From contig JACKIM010000002.1 of assembly GCA_020638465.1 (NCBI GenBank), positions 992,001 to 1,056,000 of the forward strand: a stretch of DNA of 64,000 nucleotides, in the 5' to 3' direction. Numbering within the stretch: the first letter of the stretch is position 1; each line of letters opens with the position of its first letter. The stretch comes from Geminicoccaceae bacterium. Lineage in GTDB: Bacteria > Pseudomonadota > Alphaproteobacteria > Geminicoccales > Geminicoccaceae. Under the pieces are notes generated by a model, which did not search any database, was not told the DNA's origin, and saw only the letters and a program-made list of their open reading frames with translations. Positions 35,428-44,152 of this stretch are shown here, one piece after another. The position numbers and the translations under genes were made by a program.

Positions 35428-36218
35428 AGCATCCCGTTGATGCGCAACGGCGCAATGTCCACCGCCAGGCCGGTGCGGTCATCCGTTTCGACCACGACGC
35501 CGCACAGGGTGGCCTCGCCGGAGGCCGGCTCCAGCCGCGGACCCGGGACCGGCGAGCGCCAGCGCTGGATCGAGATCTGGCTGTCCATGCCGATCACGCT
35601 GTCATAGTCTCCGGTCATGCCGACATCGGTCATATAGGCTGTCCCACCCTTGAGAATGCGGTGATCGGCCGTAGGGATATGGGTATGCGTCCCGACCACC
35701 AGGCTGACCCGGCCATCGAGGAAATGACCGAGCGCCTGCTTTTCGCTGGTCGCCTCGGCGTGGACGTCGACGATGATCGCATCGGCATTGCCACCGAGGA
35801 ACAGTTTCGCCAGTTCGGCTTCCAGCGCCCGGAAGGCGCAGTCCTGCATGCCCATGAACAGCCGGCCCAGTACCTGTAGCACGACCACCCGCTTTCCGCG
35901 CGTCGTGCGGAATTCGCCGATGCCGCGCCCCGGAGCGCCCGGCGACAGGTTGAGCGGGCGGATGATGCGTGGCTCCCTGTCGATCTGCCCTACCAGCTCG
36001 CGCTGGTCCCAGGCATGATTGCCCAGGGTAATCAAATCGGTCCCGGAATCGAGGAATTCGCGGGCGATTGCCAGCGTCAGTCCGAAGCCGCCGGCGGCGT
36101 TCTCACCGTTGACGATGACGGCATCGAGCCGCAGGCTCTGACGAAGTCCGGGCAGTTCGTCGATCAACACCTTGCGGCCGGAGCGACCGACAACGTCGCC
36201 CACGAAGAGAATGCGCAA
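35415..36218 (-). CDS. YmdB-type metallophosphoesterase
   Basis: At 267 residues it matches the TIGR00282/YmdB family. The metal-site motifs read FVGDVVGRSGR at the N-terminus, NGENAAGGFGL near residue 37, LGNHAWDQ near 65, HAEATSEKQA near 150, and GTHTHIPTADHRIL near 171. Bacillus YmdB has phosphodiesterase activity on cyclic nucleotides and affects biofilm and RNA levels; the role here is not shown. The start is TTG at 36218 with AGGA about 9 nt upstream. It lies just 16 nt after the formyl-THF cyclo-ligase, likely in the same operon. Confidence 0.93.
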   Translation of the reverse strand: MRILFVGDVVGRSGRKVLIDELPGLRQSLRLDAVIVNGENAAGGFGLTLAIAREFLDSGTDLITLGNHAWDQRELVGQIDREPRIIRPLNLSPGAPGRGIGEFRTTRGKRVVVLQVLGRLFMGMQDCAFRALEAELAKLFLGGNADAIIVDVHAEATSEKQALGHFLDGRVSLVVGTHTHIPTADHRILKGGTAYMTDVGMTGDYDSVIGMDSQISIQRWRSPVPGPRLEPASGEATLCGVVVETDDRTGLAVDIAPLRINGMLAPT

Positions 36219-36234
36219 AAAACCCGTCCTTTCA

Positions 36235-36807
36235 TTATTGGTCGAGGGCTAGATTTCCTGTCTCGACAATCATCCCGTCGAGACGCTGGTCATGGGGACC
36301 GGTCGGAACGGCATCAACCTGCTGGAAGCCGAACGCCACCCCCATAACGTGAACAGACTGGCCATCGGCGCGAAACTGCTCAAGGGTGCGGTCATAGAAA
36401 CCGCCGCCGTATCCCAGCCGCCATCCATGCAGGTCAAAGGCCAGCAACGGCGCCACGACAAGCTCCGGTCTGACTTCAGGACGGTCCAGCGACGGTTCGG
36501 ATACCCCGAAGCGGCTCACCTCGAAAGCGTCTCCCGGCTGCCATAGCCGCATGGAGAGCGGCGTCCTGGCCCTGATCACCCGAGGCAGGGCTATCGTCAT
36601 GCCTCGTTGAGCGAGTTGTGCGAGCCACGGCATGGAGTCGATCTCGTCTTCCATGCCGACAAACACCGATAGAGATGAGACATTCTTCACAATGGGATGA
36701 GCGAGCAGATGGTCGCCGATGCGTCGACTCAGCGACAGGCGATCCTCGGTCGACAACAATTGCCGCTTTCGGATCATCTCCTGTCGCAAGGTGGATTTAT
36801 CCAACAC
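36235..36807 (-). CDS. ygfA: 5-Formyltetrahydrofolate cyclo-ligase
   Basis: This enzyme makes 5,10-methenyl-THF from 5-formyl-THF with ATP. The ~190-residue protein has the DKSTLRQEMIRKRQ N-terminal helix, FVGMEDEIDSMPWL in the middle, and the C-terminal ATP motif LGYGGGFYDRTLEQF near residue 129. Start GTG at 36807 (or TTG 36804) is preferred; the longer reading to 36912 would run through the 6S RNA. Position directly after 6S RNA is the standard alphaproteobacterial and gammaproteobacterial order. The gene is probably partly transcribed from the 6S promoter by read-through. Confidence 0.9.
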   Translation of the reverse strand: MLDKSTLRQEMIRKRQLLSTEDRLSLSRRIGDHLLAHPIVKNVSSLSVFVGMEDEIDSMPWLAQLAQRGMTIALPRVIRARTPLSMRLWQPGDAFEVSRFGVSEPSLDRPEVRPELVVAPLLAFDLHGWRLGYGGGFYDRTLEQFRADGQSVHVMGVAFGFQQVDAVPTGPHDQRLDGMIVETGNLALDQ

Positions 36808-36844
36808 CGCCCGTCTTTCGGTCTGGCCGCAATCGATCAACCGG

Positions 36845-37009
36845 TTGGCGGCAGCCACCATGGCCGACCCTGTCGGTTCGTCCCTGGGGCCTGCTAAGCA
36901 GGTGGGTGCCATGATAACGAGGCCAGGGCCTCATCAGGGATAGCTCCCATGAGAACGAAATAGGCCCAGAGCATGATTTGACATTCGCGTACCGGGCAGC
37001 CACCGCCAA
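36845..37009 (-). ncRNA. ssrS: 6S RNA
   Basis: Between zapA and the formyl-THF cyclo-ligase lies a 165-nt segment whose ends form a closing helix. TTGGCGG-TGGCTGCC at the 5' end pairs with GGTGGCTG-CCGCCAA at the 3' end as 15 consecutive Watson-Crick or G-U pairs. Inside, CTCTGGGCC pairs with the GGCCCCAGG stretch to give an upper stem separated by an asymmetric central loop. Length, rod-like fold and zapA-ssrS-ygfA synteny match 6S RNA, which binds sigma-70 RNA polymerase. Exact ends are approximate. Confidence 0.8.
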
Positions 37010-37017
37010 GAAAGAAT

Positions 37018-37347
37018 TTAGGTGGTTTCCAGCGTCACTGCAAGCTGCTCGAGCCGCTCCGCGATCCTTTCGATCGCCCGCGACTGCTCCAGCTCCACTG
37101 CCTCGTTGTCGACGGGATCGCGACCATGCAGCCGCTTGATCTCGGCCAGCGCATCATCGAGCTCGTCGGCAATCAGCAGGCTCGCGAGAACCAGCAATTT
37201 GGCGTCGCCGATCTGGCCCTGCCCGCCGGAAAGCTCCCGCACGCGCGCGTCGACATACTGGGCGAGCCGCTTGAGGCGGACTTCCTCGCCTTCGCCGCAC
37301 TGCACGTTGTAGGGGCGGCCATTGATCGACACCTCGAGCATCGGCAT
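37018..37347 (-). CDS. zapA: Cell division protein ZapA
   Basis: ZapA is a small FtsZ-ring-associated protein that crosslinks FtsZ filaments. The 109-residue product starts MPMLEVSINGRPYNVQCGEG, the beta-strand head of the family. It continues with RLAQYVDARVREL, the KLLVLASLLIADEL helix and a charged C-terminal coiled coil (AIERIAERLEQLA). ATG at 37347. It sits 4 nt after the DUF4164 gene (overlap in regulation is likely) and just before 6S RNA. Confidence 0.92.
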   Translation of the reverse strand: MPMLEVSINGRPYNVQCGEGEEVRLKRLAQYVDARVRELSGGQGQIGDAKLLVLASLLIADELDDALAEIKRLHGRDPVDNEAVELEQSRAIERIAERLEQLAVTLETT

Positions 37348-37351
37348 GAAT

Positions 37352-37624
37352 TCAACGCTCCAGCATCTGATCGAGTTCCGTGATGGATCCGTCGAGGCGG
37401 ACGGAGACTTCGCTCACGACCGTCTGCAAATGGGCATGACGCCGATTGGCACGGTCCAGCTTGCCACGAAGGTCGCGGCATTCGTCGCGAAGGGCCTGCA
37501 CCTCGTGCAGGACATCCTCGGAGCCACTCGACTCCGCCGAACGTGCTTCGTGCTCGCCGAGCGCCTTCTCAAGACGGGCGACGGCCTGCTCCAAACGGGT
37601 CTGGGCGCGGCTCAGGGCAGACAT
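37352..37624 (-). CDS. DUF4164 family coiled-coil protein
   Basis: ATG at 37624 yields 90 residues almost entirely in coiled-coil heptads (LSRAQTRLEQAVARLEKAL and VQALRDECRDLRGKLDRANR). The protein is a DUF4164 member, a small family found next to zapA in Alphaproteobacteria. Its function is not established; gene order suggests a link to the divisome or ZapA. A longer reading from 37675 adds 17 residues that overlap the promoter region and was not used. It begins 297 nt from the divergent tkt. Confidence 0.8.
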   Translation of the reverse strand: MSALSRAQTRLEQAVARLEKALGEHEARSAESSGSEDVLHEVQALRDECRDLRGKLDRANRRHAHLQTVVSEVSVRLDGSITELDQMLER

Positions 37625-37921
37625 GGCAGGTCCCGATAGATCACACCGAAAAAGTGAACGACGAACCAGTGGCACATGGCCCTATTTCCGTCAACTGTGG
37701 CGTTAACGTACCGTGGACATCCACATCGCCCGCCGCGCAGGCAGAACACTGTTCCCGGCCGCCCGCTGCCCTGCATAAAATGACGGTTGGATTTTCCGGC
37801 CTTTTGCGCCAGTTTCCCGGCCACACGGGTGGGCATCATCTCGTCGGGTGCCGGATGCCCAGCCCAGGATGACAGGGAACGTGTCGATCCCCGAATTCGG
37901 CCGATTGCAACGGAAATGTCC

Positions 37922-39907
37922 ATGAGTGATATCGCGATCAGTCCCAGCGTCATGGCCAACGCCATCCGCGCACTGGCCATGGATGCCGTCCAGGCGGCCA
38001 ATTCGGGCCATCCGGGCATGCCCATGGGAGCGGCCGATGTCGCCACCGTGCTGTTCACCCGCCACATCAGGATCGATCCGGCCCATCCTGACTGGCCCGA
38101 CCGCGACCGTTTCGTATTGTCGGCAGGCCATGGCTCGATGCTTCTCTATGCCCTGCATCATCTGCTCGGCTTCGAGGACATGACCCTGGACGAGCTGCGC
38201 AACTTTCGCCAGCTGGGGGCGCGTACCGCCGGACATCCGGAATATGGTCACGCGCTGGGGATCGAGACCACGACCGGCCCGCTCGGTCAGGGGGTGGCCA
38301 CGGCCGTCGGCATGGCCCTGGCGGAAAAGATGCTGGCCGCGCGCTTCGGCAGCGAACTGGTCGACCACCGGACATGGGCTCTCGCGGGCGACGGTTGCCT
38401 GATGGAAGGCATTTCCCAGGAGGCGATATCCTTCGCCGGGCAGATGCGGCTCGAAAAGCTGACAATCCTGTTCGACGACAACCACATCACCATCGATGGA
38501 CCCACTTCGCTTTCCACTGTCGACGACCAGTGTGCCCGATTCGCCGCCTCGGGCTGGCACGCGATCCGCTGCGATGGCCACGACATGGCCGATATCGACC
38601 GGGCACTGAACGAAGCCCGGGCCAGCGACCGCCCGACTTTCGTCGCCTGCCGGACGGTGATCGGCAAGGGCTCCCCCAACAAGGCCGGCAAGTCGTCGGC
38701 ACATGGGTCGCCGCTCGGCGCGGACGAGATCGCCCGGACCCGCGAGGCCATCGGCTGGCCATGGCCAGCTTTCGAAATTCCCGGAGACATTCTCGATGCG
38801 TGGCGCAAGGCCGGGGCGGCTTCGCGGAATGCCTACGAGGCGTGGTGCCAACGTCTCGAATCGAGCGACAATTCCGTTCGCGAGCGCTTCATGACGGCAC
38901 TCGAAGGCGAACTTCCCGCGGATATCGATCGGCAAATTGACGCTCTCAAGCGTCAGTTGTCGACGGACAGGCCCGCCTGGGCGACCCGGAAGTCCAGTCA
39001 GGTGGCTCTGGAGACGCTGACAGCCGCCATCGATTCGCTGACGGGCGGATCGGCCGATCTGACCAGCTCCAATCTCACCAACACCAAATCAACGCCCCCC
39101 GTCACACCTGAAGACCTTGCCGGCCGGCATATCAATTATGGCGTGCGCGAGCATGGCATGGTGGCCATCATGAATGGCATGGCCCTGCACAAGGGGTTCA
39201 TTCCCTATGGAGGGACCTTCCTCGTTTTCACCGATTATTGCCGTCCCGCCCTGCGGCTGGCGGCCCTGATGCAGCAACGGGTGATCCTCGTCGGCACGCA
39301 TGACAGCATCGGCCTTGGCGAGGACGGACCGACCCATCAGCCGGTCGAGCATCTGGCGAGCCTGCGGGCGATGCCGAACATGCGGGTCTACCGCCCGGCC
39401 GATGCCGTGGAGACGGCCGAATGCTGGCTTTCCGCACTGCGTCATGCCGAGGGCCCGTCGGTACTGGCGCTCAGCCGTCAGAACCTACCCACACTGCGCA
39501 TCGAGCACGAAAGCGAAAACCTGAGTGCGCGCGGCGCCTATGTGCTCAGGCCGGCGGATGGCGAACGTCAGGCCACGATCCTGGCCACGGGCAGCGAAGT
39601 GGAAATCGCGATGAAGGCCCGCGATATTCTGGCCGAAGCGGGTATTGGAACCGCTGTGGTATCAATGCCATGCTGGGAACTTTTCGAGCAGCAGGATCCT
39701 GCCTATCGTCGCGCGGTGCTGGGTACCGCTCCGCGGGTGGCGGTGGAAGCCGCCTCGCCGTTCGGCTGGACGCGCTATGTCGACAGCGAGGACGATGTCG
39801 TCGGCCTGCGCGGCTTCGGCGGCAGCGGCCCGATCGATGCACTCTATACCCATTTCGGCATCACGCCCGATCATGTCGTCGAACGTGTCCGCCGCAAGCT
39901 CCAGTGA
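37922..39907 (+). CDS. tkt: Transketolase
   Basis: The 661-residue thiamine diphosphate enzyme transfers two-carbon ketol units in the pentose phosphate pathway. Landmarks are ANSGHPGMPMGAADV near residue 22, the TPP motif GDGCLMEGISQEA near 157, and the pyrimidine-domain segment GVREHGMVAIMNGMA near 405. The DSIGLGEDGPTHQPVEHLA catalytic loop is near 460. ATG 37922 is used; ATG 37916 or 37787 would also be in frame. It lies 39 nt before gap on the same strand, a common alphaproteobacterial pair, and is divergent from the zapA cluster. No clear promoter stands out in the 297-nt upstream gap. Confidence 0.97.
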   Translation: MSDIAISPSVMANAIRALAMDAVQAANSGHPGMPMGAADVATVLFTRHIRIDPAHPDWPDRDRFVLSAGHGSMLLYALHHLLGFEDMTLDELRNFRQLGARTAGHPEYGHALGIETTTGPLGQGVATAVGMALAEKMLAARFGSELVDHRTWALAGDGCLMEGISQEAISFAGQMRLEKLTILFDDNHITIDGPTSLSTVDDQCARFAASGWHAIRCDGHDMADIDRALNEARASDRPTFVACRTVIGKGSPNKAGKSSAHGSPLGADEIARTREAIGWPWPAFEIPGDILDAWRKAGAASRNAYEAWCQRLESSDNSVRERFMTALEGELPADIDRQIDALKRQLSTDRPAWATRKSSQVALETLTAAIDSLTGGSADLTSSNLTNTKSTPPVTPEDLAGRHINYGVREHGMVAIMNGMALHKGFIPYGGTFLVFTDYCRPALRLAALMQQRVILVGTHDSIGLGEDGPTHQPVEHLASLRAMPNMRVYRPADAVETAECWLSALRHAEGPSVLALSRQNLPTLRIEHESENLSARGAYVLRPADGERQATILATGSEVEIAMKARDILAEAGIGTAVVSMPCWELFEQQDPAYRRAVLGTAPRVAVEAASPFGWTRYVDSEDDVVGLRGFGGSGPIDALYTHFGITPDHVVERVRRKLQ

Positions 39908-39946
39908 AATGTTGCAACGATCTGTTTTACAGAGGAGATTTCGAAA

Positions 39947-40954
39947 ATGGCTGTTCGGGTAGCGATCAACGGCTTCGGCCGTATCGGTCGAAATGTCCTG
40001 AGGGCGATCGCCGAAAGCGGTCGCCGGGATATCGAAGTGGTCGCGATCAATGACCTTGCCCCTCCGGCGACCAACGCGCATCTGTTCCGCTATGACAGTG
40101 TGCACGGCCGCTTTGCGGGCAAGGTGACGCTCGAAGGCGACACGCTTGATGTCGGTACCGGACCGATCAAGGTCCTGTCCGAGCGCGACATGGCCAAGCT
40201 GCCCTGGGGCGATCTCGGCGTCGACATCGCCATGGAATGCACCGGAATCTTCACCTCACGTGACAAGGCATCCGGCCATCTCGATGCAGGTGCGAAGAAA
40301 GTTCTCATTTCCGCACCTGGCGAAAATGCCGACATGACGGTCGTGTTCGGTGTCAACCACCAGAAGCTCACGGCCGAGCACAAGGTGGTTTCGAATGCGT
40401 CCTGCACCACCAACTGCCTCGCCCCGGTGGCCAAGGTTCTCAATGATCTGGTCGGCATCGAGCGAGGCCACATGACCACGATCCACTCCTATACCAATGA
40501 CCAGCACCTGCTGGACGTGTTCCACAAGGACCTCTATCGGGCCCGCGCCGCGGCATCCTCGATGATCCCCACTTCCACCGGTGCGGCCCGCGCCGTCGGG
40601 CTGGTACTGCCGGAGCTCAAGGGCAAGCTCGATGGCGGGGCCATCCGCGTTCCGACGGCCAATGTGTCGCTGGTCGATCTCACCTTCGTTCCCGGACGCG
40701 ACACGACGGCCGAGGAAATCAACGAGGCCCTCAGGGCGGCTGCCGCCAGCGGGCCGCTGAAGGGCGTTCTCGACGTCACCGACGAACCGCTCGTGTCCAT
40801 CGACTTCAATCATGCTCCGGCGAGTTCAACGGTCGATCTGAAGGCCACCAAGGTGCTTGAGGACAAGCTCGTGCGGGTGGCCACCTGGTATGATAACGAG
40901 TGGGGATTCTCCAACCGCATGAGCGACACGGCCAACGTGATGGGTGGTCTGTAA
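39947..40954 (+). CDS. gap: Glyceraldehyde-3-phosphate dehydrogenase, type I
   Basis: This 335-residue enzyme converts glyceraldehyde 3-phosphate to 1,3-bisphosphoglycerate with NAD+. It begins RVAINGFGRIGRNVLRAI, has the active Cys in SNASCTTNCLAPV near residue 155, and ends with the conserved TWYDNEWGFSNRM. An insertion near residues 20-45 is normal for the type I family. ATG 39947 follows GAGGAG. It is the last gene of a tkt-gap unit and is followed by a strong intrinsic hairpin. Catalytic direction is not determined. Confidence 0.97.
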   Translation: MAVRVAINGFGRIGRNVLRAIAESGRRDIEVVAINDLAPPATNAHLFRYDSVHGRFAGKVTLEGDTLDVGTGPIKVLSERDMAKLPWGDLGVDIAMECTGIFTSRDKASGHLDAGAKKVLISAPGENADMTVVFGVNHQKLTAEHKVVSNASCTTNCLAPVAKVLNDLVGIERGHMTTIHSYTNDQHLLDVFHKDLYRARAAASSMIPTSTGAARAVGLVLPELKGKLDGGAIRVPTANVSLVDLTFVPGRDTTAEEINEALRAAAASGPLKGVLDVTDEPLVSIDFNHAPASSTVDLKATKVLEDKLVRVATWYDNEWGFSNRMSDTANVMGGL

Positions 40955-40965
40955 AAACAATTTCA

Positions 40966-41007
40966 AAAGCGGCCGGAGAGCGCTTGACACTCCTCTTCGG
41001 CCGCTTT
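40966..41007 (+). terminator. Intrinsic terminator after gap
   Basis: A perfect 10-base stem, AAAGCGGCCG at 40966-40975 and CGGCCGCTTT at 40998-41007, starts 12 nt after the gap stop. The flanking A-run and TTT/AATT tail support factor-independent termination of tkt-gap. Confidence 0.85.
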
Positions 41008-41030
41008 AATTCCGCCTCACCAAAGCGCAA

Positions 41031-41107
41031 GCGGGTGTAGCTCAGTTGGTTAGAGCGCTGGCCTGTCACGCCAGAGGTCGCGGGTTCGAGTCCCGTCACT
41101 CGCGCCA
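41031..41107 (+). tRNA. tRNA-Asp (GTC)
   Basis: The 77-nt cloverleaf includes the encoded CCA. The acceptor arm GCGGGTG pairs with CACTCGC (one G-U). The D-arm is followed by an anticodon stem CTGGC/GCCAG with loop CTGTCAC, anticodon GTC. The T-arm has CGGGTTCGAGTCCCG. The discriminator base is G, as for tRNA-Asp. It is single-copy here. Confidence 0.97.
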
Positions 41108-41137
41108 TATCCCGACGGGATGGCCGAAGCGGATTTC

Positions 41138-41169
41138 AAAAGGGCCGGAGAGAAATCTCCGGCCCTTTT
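41138..41169 (+). terminator. Intrinsic terminator after tRNA-Asp
   Basis: A perfect 14-base stem (41138-41151 with 41156-41169) closes a GAAA tetraloop, and the stem itself ends in CCCTTTT. It lies 30 nt after the tRNA and should stop tRNA transcripts before the nuo operon. The following 246 nt to nuoA carry no other gene I can support and must hold the nuo promoter. Confidence 0.92.
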
Positions 41170-41415
41170 GCGTTGTTGCCCGCCCTGCATCCGAACGATG
41201 CCCTCGCCGTCGCCATCGCGACCAGATGACCCGATTCGACCACGAGTTGCTCCTTGGCTTTTTCCGATGACCAGCCTATTTTGCGCCGCAAAGCGATACC
41301 GGAGTTTCCGGCGCGGCCTTGTCGCATGGCCCGTTCCCGCGAAACGATGGATGCTGTTGGGGGTGGTCGCGGTGCCGGCATCGCGTTCACGGGCACGGAT
41401 GAACCGGGAGACGAT

Positions 41416-41781
41416 ATGGAAGCCTATCTCTTCGAATATCTGCCCATATTGCTCTTTCTCGGTGTTGCCATCGGCCTTGCACTGGTCATTGTCGTGGCCT
41501 CGATGCTCGTGGCACGGCAGAAACCGGACGAGGAAAAGGTCTCGCCCTACGAATGCGGTTTTGCGCCGTTCGATGATGCGCGCAATCGTTTCGATGTGCG
41601 TTTCTATCTGGTCGCCATCCTCTTCATCATCTTCGACCTCGAAATCGCGTTCCTGTTTCCGTGGGCGGTCAGCCTCGGCAATATCGGGATGGTCGGCTTC
41701 TGGTCGATGATGCTGTTCCTTGGCATTCTCACCGTCGGGTTCGTCTATGAATGGAAAAAGGGAGCGCTGGAATGGGAGTGA
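41416..41781 (+). CDS. nuoA: NADH-quinone oxidoreductase subunit A
   Basis: NuoA is a small membrane-arm subunit of complex I with three transmembrane helices: LPILLFLGVAIGLALVIVVASML, a second FYLVAILFIIFDLEIAFLFPW and a third ending FVYEWKKG. The loop PYECGF carries the conserved Cys of the family. ATG 41416, with GGGAG upstream, gives 121 residues. It is the first gene of the operon. Its end overlaps nuoB by 10 nt. Confidence 0.97.
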   Translation: MEAYLFEYLPILLFLGVAIGLALVIVVASMLVARQKPDEEKVSPYECGFAPFDDARNRFDVRFYLVAILFIIFDLEIAFLFPWAVSLGNIGMVGFWSMMLFLGILTVGFVYEWKKGALEWE

Positions 41782-42302
41782 GTGACAGCGCTGTGGTCGA
41801 ATCCCCCAGGACGGGATTGCTGGCACGGGTGCAGGAAGGTCTGGCGGAGGACGGCTACATCCTGACCACCTTGAACGATCTGGTGAACTGGGGGCGCTCC
41901 GGCAGTCTCTGGCCCATGAGCTTCGGTCTTGCCTGCTGTGCCGTCGAGATGATGCATGCAGCCGCCTCGCGCTACGATCTCGATCGCTACGGCGTGGTCT
42001 TCCGGCCCAGCCCGCGCCAGTCCGACGTCATGATTGTCGCCGGGACGCTGTGCAACAAGATGGCGCCCGCCTTGCGCAAGGTCTACGACCAGATGGCCGA
42101 GCCGCGTTATGTGATCTCGATGGGCTCATGCGCCAACGGCGGCGGATATTATCATTTTTCCTATTCGGTCGTGCGCGGGTGTGATCGTATCGTTCCGGTG
42201 GATATCTATGTGCCCGGATGTCCGCCGACGGCAGAGGCTCTGGTTTATGCCATCTTGCAATTGCAGAAGAAGATCCGCCGCACAGGCACCATTGATCGCT
42301 GA
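41772..42302 (+). CDS. nuoB: NADH-quinone oxidoreductase subunit B
   Basis: NuoB carries the terminal [4Fe-4S] cluster N2 that passes electrons to quinone. The 176-residue peripheral-arm protein has the tandem cysteine motif GLACCAVEMM, SMGSCANGGGYY and VPGCPPTAEAL, the four ligands in usual order. ATG 41772 lies within nuoA's last codons, indicating translational coupling. Confidence 0.97.
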   Translation: MGVSDSAVVESPRTGLLARVQEGLAEDGYILTTLNDLVNWGRSGSLWPMSFGLACCAVEMMHAAASRYDLDRYGVVFRPSPRQSDVMIVAGTLCNKMAPALRKVYDQMAEPRYVISMGSCANGGGYYHFSYSVVRGCDRIVPVDIYVPGCPPTAEALVYAILQLQKKIRRTGTIDR

Positions 42303-42317
42303 GACGGGGAAGTTTCC

Positions 42318-42971
42318 ATGACGATTGCTGTCGGCCCGGAAGTTACCGAGAGCCTTGAGGATCTGCTCAGTCTCATTGAGCCACGTCTTGGCGAAGATCT
42401 CGTCGCGCATCAGATCCGCAATGGCGAGTTGTCGATCACGGTACCGGGTTCTGCCATCGCCCGGGTCCTCGCCTGGTTGCGTGACGAGCCGAATATTCTC
42501 ATGAAGGAACTGGTCGACATCTGTGGCGTCGACTATCCTGATCGTGACGAGCGCTTCGAGGTCGTCTATCACCTCCTGTCGCTGCATCACAACATGCGCA
42601 TGCGGGTCAAGGTCTGCACCGACGAGAACACTCCGGTGCCGTCTGTGACGTCAGTGCATCGTTCGGCCGGCTGGTTCGAGCGCGAGGCCTGGGACATGTA
42701 CGGGATCCTGTTTTCCGATCATCCCGACCTGCGTCGCATTCTCACCGACTACGGTTTCGACGGCCACCCGCTGCGCAAGGATTTCCCGCTTACCGGTCAT
42801 GTCGAGCTGCGTTATGACCCCGAACAGGGTCGCGTGGTCTACGAGCCGGTGAAGATGCGCCAGGATTTCCGCTCCTTCGACTTTCTCAGTCCGTGGGAGG
42901 GTGACGGTGGCGGGTTGTTGTCGGGCGACGAAAAGGCAGACGCAGACGAGACGGCCAGGGCGGAGAAATAG
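42318..42971 (+). CDS. nuoC: NADH-quinone oxidoreductase subunit C
   Basis: NuoC (30-kDa subunit) belongs to the peripheral arm near the quinone site. The 217-residue protein contains the family core LVDICGVDYPDR and the PSVTSVHRSAGWFEREAWDMYG segment (readable in parts), followed by HPDLRRILTDYGFDGHPLRKDFP. ATG 42318 follows GGGGAAG. It is separate from nuoD, unlike in E. coli where the two are fused. The acidic tail after residue 195 is likely flexible. Confidence 0.97.
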   Translation: MTIAVGPEVTESLEDLLSLIEPRLGEDLVAHQIRNGELSITVPGSAIARVLAWLRDEPNILMKELVDICGVDYPDRDERFEVVYHLLSLHHNMRMRVKVCTDENTPVPSVTSVHRSAGWFEREAWDMYGILFSDHPDLRRILTDYGFDGHPLRKDFPLTGHVELRYDPEQGRVVYEPVKMRQDFRSFDFLSPWEGDGGGLLSGDEKADADETARAEK

Positions 42972-42973
42972 GG

Positions 42974-44152
42974 ATGGCTGAGACGGATCTCCGCACGTTT
43001 TCAATCAATTTCGGCCCGCAACATCCTGCGGCGCATGGCGTTCTTCGCCTCGTGCTCGAAATGGACGGCGAGGTCGTGGAACGGGCCGACCCGCATGTGG
43101 GTCTTCTCCATCGCGGGACGGAAAAGCTCATCGAGTATCGTCCCTACCTGCAGAATATTCCCTATTTCGACCGGCTCGATTACTGTTCGATGCTCTGTCA
43201 GGAGCACGCCTACATTCTCGCCGTCGAAAAGCTGCTCGGCGTCGAGGTGCCGGAACGGGCACTCTACATCCGCACGATCATGGATGAGGTGACGCGGCTC
43301 ATCAACCACACGCTCAACGTCACCACCATGGCGCTCGATTGCGGCGCGATGACACCGCTGCTGTGGATGTTCGAGGAGCGCGAGAAGCTGATGGGCTTTT
43401 ATGAGCGTCTCACCGGTGCCCGGATGCATGCCAATTACTACCGGTTCGGCGGGGTGAACCGGGACATGCCGGCAGGTTTCGCCGACGACCTGCTGAAGTG
43501 GATCGACAACTATCTTCCACTGCAGGAAGACGTCGAGGCCCTGCTTTCCGACAACCGCATCTTCAAGCAGCGCACCGTCGATATCGGGGTCGTCAGCGCC
43601 GAGGACGCCTTTGCCATGGGCTTTTCCGGTCCCATGCTGCGGGCTTCCGGGGTAGCCTGGGACCTGCGCAAGGCCCAGCCCTATGCGGCTTATGACAAGG
43701 TCGAGTTCGGCGTGCCGGTGGGCAAGAACGGCGATTGCTGGGATCGTTACCTGGTGCGCATGCTGGAAATGCGCGAAAGCCTGAAGATCATCCGTCAATG
43801 TATTGAGCTGATGCCGGAGGGACCGGTGCGCGCCGATGACCGCAAGGTCACCCCGCCTCATCGTTCGGAAATGAAACGGTCGATGGAAGCGCTCATCCAT
43901 CACTTCAAGCTTTACACCGAAGGCGTTCATGTGCCTGAAGGCGAAGTCTACACTGCGGTAGAGAGTGGCAAGGGCGAGTTCGGCGTCTATCTCGTCTCTG
44001 ACGGCACCAACAAGCCCTATCGCTGCAAGATCCGCTCGCCGGGATATGTGCATCTGCAGGCGCTCGACGAGATGTCGAAAGGGCACCAGCTTGCCGATGT
44101 CGTGGCAATCATCGGTTCCATGGATGTGGTTTTCGGGGAGATCGACCGATGA
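42974..44152 (+). CDS. nuoD: NADH-quinone oxidoreductase subunit D
   Basis: NuoD (49-kDa subunit) forms the quinone pocket with NuoB. The 392-residue protein begins with FSINFGPQHPAAHGVLRLV and has EQ-like CQEHAYILAVEKLLG near residue 75. The conserved GVNRDMPAG segment follows near 157, and GDCWDRYLVRMLEMRESLKI near 252. It ends with MDVVFGEIDR, as is usual for the family. ATG 42974 is 2 nt after the nuoC stop, and its stop overlaps the nuoE start (ATGA). Confidence 0.98.
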   Translation: MAETDLRTFSINFGPQHPAAHGVLRLVLEMDGEVVERADPHVGLLHRGTEKLIEYRPYLQNIPYFDRLDYCSMLCQEHAYILAVEKLLGVEVPERALYIRTIMDEVTRLINHTLNVTTMALDCGAMTPLLWMFEEREKLMGFYERLTGARMHANYYRFGGVNRDMPAGFADDLLKWIDNYLPLQEDVEALLSDNRIFKQRTVDIGVVSAEDAFAMGFSGPMLRASGVAWDLRKAQPYAAYDKVEFGVPVGKNGDCWDRYLVRMLEMRESLKIIRQCIELMPEGPVRADDRKVTPPHRSEMKRSMEALIHHFKLYTEGVHVPEGEVYTAVESGKGEFGVYLVSDGTNKPYRCKIRSPGYVHLQALDEMSKGHQLADVVAIIGSMDVVFGEIDR

